DNA of 10,759 nucleotides from an uncultured Kiritimatiellota bacterium (lineage in GTDB: Bacteria; Verrucomicrobiota; Kiritimatiellia; RFP12; UBA1067): the NCBI GenBank assembly GCA_934667295.1, contig CAKULR010000042.1, forward strand, positions 1 through 10,759, given 5' to 3'. A model generated the notes under the pieces. The model searched no databases. It saw nothing but the letters and a program-made list of their open reading frames with translations, and had not been told where the DNA came from. A program made the position numbers and the translations under genes. Numbering within the stretch: position 1 is the stretch's first letter; each line of letters starts with the position of its first letter. Shown here one piece after another: positions 1 through 5,684 of this stretch.

Positions 1-114
1 GGCCAGGAGGTCGCGCCCGGCCGCTTCCAGATGAAGATCGACCCGTCCCTCTGCGCCGGCTGCAGGCAGTGCCAGCAGGGGTGCAAATTCAGCGCCATCA
101 AAAGAATTAAGTAG
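1..114 (+). CDS. C-terminal end of a 4Fe-4S ferredoxin-domain protein (partial)
   Basis: Frame 1 is open from the window edge and ends at TAG 112-114, giving 37 residues of a protein that begins outside the window. It contains CAGCRQCQQGC, a CxxCxxCxxxC arrangement that binds one 4Fe-4S cluster, preceded by MKIDPSL and followed by KFSAI. The pattern 'ID..xC.gC..C...C...AI' is typical of the terminal ferredoxin module of redox enzymes such as NuoF/HydB-like hydrogenase subunits, RnfB-like proteins or 2-oxoacid:ferredoxin oxidoreductases. The common Pro after the fourth Cys is replaced by Lys-Phe. Which enzyme this belongs to cannot be decided from the fragment. The last residues (Ile-Lys-stop, ATTAAGTAG) are written in the sequence of the downstream repeat array, so that repeat appears to supply the stop codon. 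Confidence 0.75.
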   Translation, partial: GQEVAPGRFQMKIDPSLCAGCRQCQQGCKFSAIKRIK

Positions 115-280
115 TTAGTTAAGTGATTAAGTAGTTAAGTAGTTAAGTTTAAGATTTGTTAGTAGTTAAGTAATCAAGAGTTGAGAAGGCCGAGAGATTG
201 GATTGTTCGACAACCAACTTAACCACTTGACTTCGACTTAACCACTTAACCACTTAACTACTTAAAGCGAAGCGACTTAA
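106..280. repeat. AT-rich palindromic element, TTAAGTRR arrays facing each other (copy 1)
   Basis: The left half carries 8-bp units TTAAGTAG/TTAAGTGA in direct orientation (clean run 119-148). The right half carries the reverse complement, CCACTTAA/CTACTTAA (clean run 236-265). The two 30-nt runs can pair with four mismatches. Between them lie degenerate units (for example 161-172 and 217-230) and a unique stretch around 177-215. The right end, 244-280, is identical over 37 nt to 8120-8156 and finishes with AAAGCGAAGCGACTTAA. The left edge overlaps the stop codon of the ferredoxin-domain gene, and the right edge is 9 bp before the ligase start at 290. The base composition contrasts sharply with the GC-rich genes. 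No coding potential is evident. It behaves like a defined intergenic element rather than random low-complexity DNA; its function is unknown. Confidence 0.9.
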
Positions 281-289
281 TTTTCTCCC

Positions 290-2134
290 ATGTCTCTCTT
301 CAGCCAGTTCAAGGCCCAGCGCGACGGGCGGCCGGACGCCGCCGCGTTCCTGATCGCGGCGGGCGACCGGTCCGTGCCGATCACGTGGCGCGAGTTCGCG
401 CGGGACATCGAGGCCATCGCCTGGATCGTCCGCAAGTACGTGCCGGGCGCGACGATCGCGATCATCGGCGCGAACTCCTACGAGTGGATGACCGTCCACG
501 CGGCGTGCCTCTTTTCAGGGGGCGTGGCGCTGCCGCTGGAGGCGAACCTGCCGGCGGAGGACATCGCCGAGCGTCTGTCGTTCACGGGGGCGCGCGCGCT
601 GATCCACTCGGCCGCGCTCGCGGACCGGGCGCACGAGGTGAAGAAGCTGCTCCCGAAGCTCATCACGGGCGGCTTCGGCACGCGCCTCACGGACCGCGTG
701 CTCGCCCTTGCGCACAAGGCGCTCGACGCGGGCGAGCCGGGCGTCTTCGACCTCCCGGAGCGCGACGAGGACGAGACGGCGATGCTCGTCTTCACGAGCG
801 GCACGACCTCGAAGCCGCGCGGCGCCGAGCTGACGATCCACGGCATCCGCACGTTCTCCGACTACTGGCAGTCGATCCTCCACTTCGTCCCCGGCCAGCG
901 CACGCTCATGCTGCTGCCGCTCAACCACATCTTCGGCATCAGCGTGACGTACACGATGCTCGCGCACGGCGTGGCGCTCGGCGTCTGCCCCGACTTCCGT
1001 CGCATCTACGAGGCCGTGGAGCGCTTCCGGGCGGACTTCCTCTTCCTCGTGCCCGCGCTGGCGGAGATTCTGGCGGACAAGATCGCGCAGAAGGGGCGTA
1101 CCGCCGAGGAGGCCGGCCTTTCCCTCCGCTGGCTCGTCGCGGGCGGCGCGCCGCTGCCGAACCGCACCTACCTGAAGCTGAAGGCGCTCGGCGTGCAGCC
1201 GCTCATCGGCTACGGCCTCACCGAGACGACGGCGCTCTACTCGGTGGCGGAACTGGAGTCGCCCCATCCCGGCAGCGCGGGCAAGTGCTGCCACGGCTTC
1301 GGGGGCATGGAGGCGCGCGTCTCGCCGGAGGGCATCCTGCAGCTGCGCGGCCCCGCCGTCCTGAAGGGCTACTACAAGGAGCCCGGGAAGACGGCGGCCG
1401 TGCGCGACAAGGACGGCTGGTTCTCGACGGGGGACTACGGGCGCATCGACGAGGACGGCTACGTGTGGATCACGGGGCGCGCCTCGCGCACGATCATCCT
1501 TTCGAGCGGCAAGAAGGTGGCGCCGGAGGAACTGGAGGAGAAGCTGCTGTCCGTGCCGGGCTTCCTGGAGGTTGTCGTGTCGGGCGACTTCGAGACGCGC
1601 GAGGTGCAGGCCGAGGTCTACGCCTCCGTGCCGGAGGAGACGGTGCGCGAGCAGATTGCGATCGTCAACCAGAAGCTGCCGCTCCACAAGCGCATCCGCA
1701 GGATCAAGGTGCGCACGGAGCCGTTCCCGCGCACGGCGAGCGGCAAGATCAGGATCGAGCGCGCGCCGGCACCTGCCGCGTCCGCCGTCGTGGACGCGGG
1801 GTCCGTGCCGCGCGAGTACGGGCGCGTCGTCGCGGCCGTCGCGCCGGTCTTCGAGCGGGCCGTGGCGGGGGTGCGGCGCACGCTGTCGCCCGAACGCTGG
1901 AAGTGGGTCGTGCTGGGGCTCGGCGCGCTGGCGGGCGTCGTCGTCCTGTGGAACGTGTTCGGGGCGGTCGTGCTGGAACAGGTCGAGGAGGCGTCCGCCG
2001 TGCGGCGCATCCTGGAGACGATCGAGGACCGCCTGGGCGAAGTGCTCGCCGTCCTCGTGCTGGCGGCGGCGGTGGCGATTTGGCGCACGGGCGTCTTCAA
2101 GACGGAGAAGCCCCGGAAGGAGGAGCGGACATGA
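290..2134 (+). CDS. AMP-forming acyl-CoA synthetase/acyl-adenylate ligase with C-terminal membrane tail
   Basis: This 614-residue protein belongs to the ANL (AMP-binding) superfamily, which activates a carboxylate with ATP to an acyl-AMP and usually passes it to CoA or a carrier protein. Core motifs are in order: P-loop-like FTSGTTSKPRG at 168-178, GYGLTETT at 307-314, STGD with Asp382, hinge region GRASRTIILSSGKKVAPEE starting about 396 (Arg397), and PRTASGKIRIE with the catalytic-type Lys486. All expected catalytic residues are present. The best fit is a long-chain acyl-CoA synthetase-like enzyme, but the substrate cannot be read from sequence. The ligase core ends near 495. A further roughly 120 residues contain a hydrophobic helix at about 537-562, a charged linker, a second hydrophobic helix at about 585-600 and a basic tail, suggesting membrane anchoring. 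This is not part of the usual family architecture. ATG 290 has no Shine-Dalgarno match (TTTTCTCCC precedes it), but no earlier in-frame start is seen. The stop overlaps the MscS start (ATGA). Confidence 0.88.
   Translation: MSLFSQFKAQRDGRPDAAAFLIAAGDRSVPITWREFARDIEAIAWIVRKYVPGATIAIIGANSYEWMTVHAACLFSGGVALPLEANLPAEDIAERLSFTGARALIHSAALADRAHEVKKLLPKLITGGFGTRLTDRVLALAHKALDAGEPGVFDLPERDEDETAMLVFTSGTTSKPRGAELTIHGIRTFSDYWQSILHFVPGQRTLMLLPLNHIFGISVTYTMLAHGVALGVCPDFRRIYEAVERFRADFLFLVPALAEILADKIAQKGRTAEEAGLSLRWLVAGGAPLPNRTYLKLKALGVQPLIGYGLTETTALYSVAELESPHPGSAGKCCHGFGGMEARVSPEGILQLRGPAVLKGYYKEPGKTAAVRDKDGWFSTGDYGRIDEDGYVWITGRASRTIILSSGKKVAPEELEEKLLSVPGFLEVVVSGDFETREVQAEVYASVPEETVREQIAIVNQKLPLHKRIRRIKVRTEPFPRTASGKIRIERAPAPAASAVVDAGSVPREYGRVVAAVAPVFERAVAGVRRTLSPERWKWVVLGLGALAGVVVLWNVFGAVVLEQVEEASAVRRILETIEDRLGEVLAVLVLAAAVAIWRTGVFKTEKPRKEERT
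2117..2123 (+). promoter_or_regulatory. Strong ribosome binding site of the MscS gene, inside the ligase 3' end
   Basis: AAGGAGG lies 7 nt before ATG 2131. It fixes the MscS start inside an otherwise much longer open frame that runs upstream in the ligase coding region, and it supports translational coupling through the ATGA overlap at 2131-2134. Confidence 0.8.
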
Positions 2135-3027
2135 TGTTTTCGGACGCGACGACGCAGTTGGGGACGCAGGTGACGGAGATCGTGGGCCAGCACGTCGACC
2201 AGGGGCGGGAACTCGCGCAGCAGGCGCTCGGGTGGCTGACGCAGAACGGCGTCACGTTCGCCCTGAACGCGCTCGCGGCGGTGTTGATCCTCGTTCTGGG
2301 CGGCCTCGTCGTGAAGGGGCTCGTGGAGGCCCTCCGCCGGGCGCTCGGCAAGTCGAAGCGCGTGGACGCGCTGCTGCGGACGTTCCTCTGCAGCATCGCC
2401 TCGAAGACGGGCTGGACGATCCTCGCCGTAATCGCGCTGGGGCGCCTCGGCGTGGACGTGGGGCCGCTCGTCGCGAGCCTCGGCGTGACGGGCGTCGTGC
2501 TGGGCTTCGCGTTCAAGGAATCGCTCGGCAGCCTCGCGGCGGGTCTCATGATCGCCCTCAACCATCCGTTCAAGGTGGGCGACTACGTGATCGTGGGCGG
2601 CATTGAGGGCGCGGTCACCGAACTCAACATGATGGCGACCGTGCTCACGACGGGCGACAACAAGAAGGTGACGGTGCCGAACGGCACCGTGTGGGGGAGC
2701 GCGATCACGAACTTCAACGCGCTCGGCATCCGTCGCGTGGACCTCCAGGTGGGCGTGGCGTACGGCACCGACCTCGCCGCCGCGCGGGAGATCGCCCTGA
2801 CGGCGCTGAAGGCGGTGCCGGGCGTGTTGGCGGACCCCGCCCCGGCGGTGGCGGTGGCGACGCTCGCCGATTCCGCCGTCCTCCTCAACGTGCGCCCGTG
2901 GGCCACGTGCGCGGACTACTGGACCGTCCGCGCGGCCGTGCTGGTGGCGCTCGTGGACGCCTTCGGCGGGGCCGGTGTCTCCATCCCCTTCCCGCAGCTC
3001 GACGTCACGGTGAAGAAGGAGGCGTAG
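2131..3027 (+). CDS. mscS: MscS-family small-conductance mechanosensitive channel
   Basis: This 298-residue inner-membrane protein is close in length to E. coli MscS (286). MscS channels are homoheptamers that open under membrane tension and release solutes on hypo-osmotic shock. The sequence shows an N-terminal amphipathic segment (about 1-40), TM1 about 41-62, TM2 about 86-104, and a Gly/Ala-rich pore helix with its following segment from about 110 to 142 (GVTGVVLGFAFKESLGSLAAG). The family signature HPFKVGDYV (145-153) follows, then the beta domain with VPNG (182-185). The C-terminal alpha/beta domain ends in GVSIPFPQLDV, matching the GISFPYPQMDV end of E. coli MscS. The start overlaps the ligase stop by 4 bp and has a strong Shine-Dalgarno. 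An alternative ATG at 2134 would remove one Met. The coupling to an acyl-activating enzyme with its own membrane helices is unusual; any functional link is inference. Confidence 0.95.
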   Translation: MMFSDATTQLGTQVTEIVGQHVDQGRELAQQALGWLTQNGVTFALNALAAVLILVLGGLVVKGLVEALRRALGKSKRVDALLRTFLCSIASKTGWTILAVIALGRLGVDVGPLVASLGVTGVVLGFAFKESLGSLAAGLMIALNHPFKVGDYVIVGGIEGAVTELNMMATVLTTGDNKKVTVPNGTVWGSAITNFNALGIRRVDLQVGVAYGTDLAAAREIALTALKAVPGVLADPAPAVAVATLADSAVLLNVRPWATCADYWTVRAAVLVALVDAFGGAGVSIPFPQLDVTVKKEA

Positions 3028-3065
3028 GGCGCCGCGCGCCCGCACGTCGCGGTCCACGATTCAAG

Positions 3066-3095
3066 TTGAGGTCGAGGGGGCGGATTTGGTAGAAT
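3066..3095 (+). promoter_or_regulatory. Candidate sigma70-type promoter of glycogen phosphorylase
   Basis: TTGAGG (3066-3071) and TAGAAT (3090-3095) are separated by 18 bp in the 106-bp gap before the phosphorylase gene. The -35 matches TTGACA at four positions and the -10 matches TATAAT at five. A second -10-like hexamer, TAAGAT, overlaps at 3095-3100. The AT-rich patch stands out from GC-rich surroundings. It would give a leader of about 30 nt and separates this gene from the ligase-MscS pair. This is a prediction from sequence alone. Confidence 0.45.
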
Positions 3096-3133
3096 AAGAT
3101 TCGTTTTACGCGAACAAGGCAGAGAAGACGAAC

Positions 3134-5593
3134 ATGACGAAGAAGACGAAGGACCGCAGGGTCGAAAACACGGTGCAGGGTCTGAAAGAGGACTTTGCCT
3201 GGCATCTCCGCTACACCCTGGTGAAGTACGACGGCGCGGCGACGCCGCGCGACCAGTACGCGGCGTTCGCGTACGCGATCCGCGACCGCATCGTGGAGCG
3301 GTGGATCAACACGCAGGAGCGCTACCACGCGCAGAACGAGCGCCGCGTCTACTATCTGTCCCTCGAATTCCTCATCGGCCGCCTCCTCGGCAACAACGTC
3401 ATGAACCTCAAGCTCGACCGCGAGTGTTCCGAGGCGTTGAAGGAGTACGGTATCGACTGGAACTCCCTGCGCGACTTCGAGGTGGACGCCGGGCTCGGCA
3501 ACGGCGGCCTCGGCCGCCTCGCCGCGTGCTTCCTCGACTCGATGAGCACGCTCGACCTCGCGGGCATGGGCTACGGCCTCCGCTACGACTACGGCATCTT
3601 CCGCCAGCGCATCGTCGACGGGCAGCAGGTCGAGGAGCCGGACAGCTGGCTCAAGGACGGCTACCCGTGGGAGCTCGCGCGTCCCGAGTACGCGCAGCTC
3701 GTCCACTTCGGCGGCCGCGTCGACTGCATCGAGGAACACGGCGCGCTGCGGTGGCGCTGGGTCGGCGCCGAGACCGTGCGGGGCGTTCCCTACGACCTGC
3801 CCGTCGTCGGCTACAGCAACGCCGTCAACACGCTGCGGCTCTGGAGCGCGAAGGCGACGGACGAATTCTCGCTCGCCGAGTTCAACAAGGGCTCCTACGT
3901 GGAGGCCGTCGAGCGCAAGGTGCTCGCCGAGAACCTCACGAAGGTGCTCTACCCGAACGACAACACGATGGCCGGCAAGGAGCTGCGCCTCCGCCAGCAG
4001 TACTTCTTCGTGTGCTGCTCGCTCGCGGACATCCTGCGCCGCTTCCGCGAGGACGGCAACGACTGGTCGCAGCTTCCCGAGAAGGCGTTCATCCACCTCA
4101 ACGAGACGCACCCCGCGCTCGTGATCCCCGAACTCATGCGCATCCTCGTGGACGAGGAGGGCATCGGCTGGGAGGCGGCCTGGGACCTGACGTGCCGCAC
4201 GACGGGCTACACGAACCACACGATCCTGCCCGAGGCGCTGGAGAAGTGGTCCGTCCCGATGATGGAGCGTCTGCTGCCGCGCCACCTCCAGATCATCTAC
4301 GAGATCAACGGGCGCTTCCTCAGCCGCGTCTCCGGCATCTACCCCGGCGACCAGGACCGCCTCGCGCGGATGTCCCTCATCGACGAGGGCGGCGAGCGCT
4401 ACGTGCGCATGGCGAACCTCGCGATCATCGGTTCCTCCAGCGTCAACGGCGTCGCCGAGCTCCACACGGAAATCCTCAAGGCGTCCCTCTTCAAGGACTT
4501 CTACGAGCTGATGCCGGACCACTTCCACAACGTGACGAACGGCATCACGCCGCGCCGGTGGCTGCTGAAGGCGAACCCGCCGCTCGCGCAGCTCATCACC
4601 GAGAAGATCGGCACCCGCTGGATCACGCACCTCGACGAGCTGAAGAAGCTCGAACGCGAGGCCGGGGACGCCGTGTTCCTCGAATGCCTCGCGAAGATCA
4701 AGCGCTCCAACAAGCGCATCCTCTCGAACTACGTGAAGTCCACGCTCGGCGTGTCGCTCGACCCCGCCGCCCTCTTCGACGTGCAGGTGAAGCGCCTCCA
4801 CGAGTACAAGCGCCAGCTCCTGCTCGCGCTCTACATCGTCATCTTCTACAACCGCCTGCTGGCGGACCCGAAGTACGACCCCGTGCCGCGCGTCTTCATC
4901 TTCGCGGCGAAGGCGGCGCCGGGCTACTACATGGCGAAGCTCATCATCCGCCTCATCCACGGCATCGCGCACGTCGTCAACGCGAACCCGCGCACGCGCG
5001 GCCGCCTCACGGTCGCGTTCCTGCCCGACTACCGCGTCTCGCTCGCCGAGAAGATCATGCCGGCCGCCGAGGTCAGCGAGCAGATCTCCCTCGCGGGCAC
5101 CGAGGCCTCCGGCACGGGCAACATGAAGTTCATGATGAACGGCGCGCTCACGCTCGGCACCTACGACGGCGCGAACGTGGAGATCAACCAGGAGGTCGGG
5201 GACGAGAACATGTTCCTCTTCGGTCTCCGCGCGGACGACGTGGCGCGTCTGCGCCCGACCTACAGCGCGCGGGCCGTCTACCAGAAGGACCCTGAGATCC
5301 GCCAGGCCGTGGACATGATCCGCAACAACGTGTTCTCGCTCCTGAACCCGGGCCTCTTCGATCCGATCGTGCGCGCGCTCCTCGACTACAACGACCACTA
5401 TATGCTCCTCGCCGATCTGCGCGCCTACTGCGAGGCGCAGGACCGCGTGGACGCCACCTACCGCGACGCGGGCGAGTGGAACCGCCGGTCGCTCGTCAAC
5501 ATCGCCCGTTCGGGCCGCTTCTCCAGCGACCGCGCGGTGATGGAGTACGCGCGCGACATCTGGCACGTGGAGCCGGTGGACTTCGGGGATTAA
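3134..5593 (+). CDS. glgP: Glycogen/alpha-glucan phosphorylase
   Basis: This 819-residue cytoplasmic PLP enzyme of glycosyltransferase family 35 releases glucose 1-phosphate from the non-reducing ends of glycogen or maltodextrin. The length is typical of the family (about 800-850). The N-terminal part has the conserved stretch VYYLSLEFLIGRLLGNN and then NGGLGRLAACFLDS. The middle has LNETHPALVIPELMR, YTNHTILPEALEKW and HNVTNGITPRRWL. The C-terminal domain has VKRLHEYKRQLL, KAAPGYYMAK and the PLP-attachment signature EASGTGNMK...NGA..GTYDGANVEI with Lys665 as the Schiff-base lysine. No key segment is missing. One small variation is AAKAAPGYY, where I recall AGKAAPGY as more usual. The start is the first ATG of the conserved frame; the ribosome binding site is weak (GAGAAGA at 3122-3128). 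The gene probably has its own promoter and no obvious partner here. Its stop, TAA 5591-5593, lies inside the first unit of a TTAAGTGG repeat array. Confidence 0.97.
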   Translation: MTKKTKDRRVENTVQGLKEDFAWHLRYTLVKYDGAATPRDQYAAFAYAIRDRIVERWINTQERYHAQNERRVYYLSLEFLIGRLLGNNVMNLKLDRECSEALKEYGIDWNSLRDFEVDAGLGNGGLGRLAACFLDSMSTLDLAGMGYGLRYDYGIFRQRIVDGQQVEEPDSWLKDGYPWELARPEYAQLVHFGGRVDCIEEHGALRWRWVGAETVRGVPYDLPVVGYSNAVNTLRLWSAKATDEFSLAEFNKGSYVEAVERKVLAENLTKVLYPNDNTMAGKELRLRQQYFFVCCSLADILRRFREDGNDWSQLPEKAFIHLNETHPALVIPELMRILVDEEGIGWEAAWDLTCRTTGYTNHTILPEALEKWSVPMMERLLPRHLQIIYEINGRFLSRVSGIYPGDQDRLARMSLIDEGGERYVRMANLAIIGSSSVNGVAELHTEILKASLFKDFYELMPDHFHNVTNGITPRRWLLKANPPLAQLITEKIGTRWITHLDELKKLEREAGDAVFLECLAKIKRSNKRILSNYVKSTLGVSLDPAALFDVQVKRLHEYKRQLLLALYIVIFYNRLLADPKYDPVPRVFIFAAKAAPGYYMAKLIIRLIHGIAHVVNANPRTRGRLTVAFLPDYRVSLAEKIMPAAEVSEQISLAGTEASGTGNMKFMMNGALTLGTYDGANVEINQEVGDENMFLFGLRADDVARLRPTYSARAVYQKDPEIRQAVDMIRNNVFSLLNPGLFDPIVRALLDYNDHYMLLADLRAYCEAQDRVDATYRDAGEWNRRSLVNIARSGRFSSDRAVMEYARDIWHVEPVDFGD

Positions 5594-5646
5594 GTGGTTA
5601 AGTGATTATAAGTGATTAAGTGGTTAAGTCGTTCGTGATTAAGTGA
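5586..5646. repeat. One-armed TTAAGTRR array (copy 2)
   Basis: Units are TTAAGTGG (5590-5597), TTAAGTGA (5598-5605), a variant TTATAAGTGA, TTAAGTGG (5616-5623), TTAAGTCG (5624-5631), a degenerate unit, and TTAAGTGA (5639-5646). The left edge GGGATTAAGTGGTTAAG (5586-5602) is identical over 17 nt to the left edge of the copy after bamA (8055-8071). Only the direct orientation is present. There is no inverted right arm and no AAAGCGAAGCG end, so this looks like a half or decayed element. It starts on the glgP stop codon and ends about 38 bp before the preferred bamA start. Confidence 0.85.
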
Positions 5647-5673
5647 TCGAGGGACAACGGCGTGAGAACAGCG

Positions 5674-5677
5674 AGGA
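5674..5677 (+). promoter_or_regulatory. Ribosome binding site that selects the bamA start
   Basis: AGGA within GCGAGGAAGA sits 7 nt before ATG 5685, directly ahead of a signal peptide. A GTG at 5643 in the same frame lies in the repeat tail and would put a charged stretch before the signal peptide, so it is disfavoured. Confidence 0.65.
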
Positions 5678-5684
5678 AGATGCG

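Noticed and set aside
106..280. CRISPR array interpretation of the TTAAGTRR repeats
   Set aside because: Units are 8 bp, contiguous and without spacers, occur in both orientations, and no cas gene is nearby.
385..2130. Upstream extension of the MscS reading frame through the ligase gene
   Set aside because: The translation is Arg/Gly/Ala-rich noise until 2131, where a strong ribosome binding site and a typical MscS N-terminus begin.
3027..3041. GGGCGC-CGC-GCGCCC hairpin at the mscS stop codon as a terminator
   Set aside because: The stem is only 6 bp in GC-rich DNA and no T-run follows, so it is not distinguishable from chance.
3005..5566. Very long minus-strand open frame opposite glgP
   Set aside because: Its product is a low-complexity run of Val, Arg, His, Glu and Ala with no family motif. 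It mirrors the GC-rich codon bias of a well-supported phosphorylase gene.
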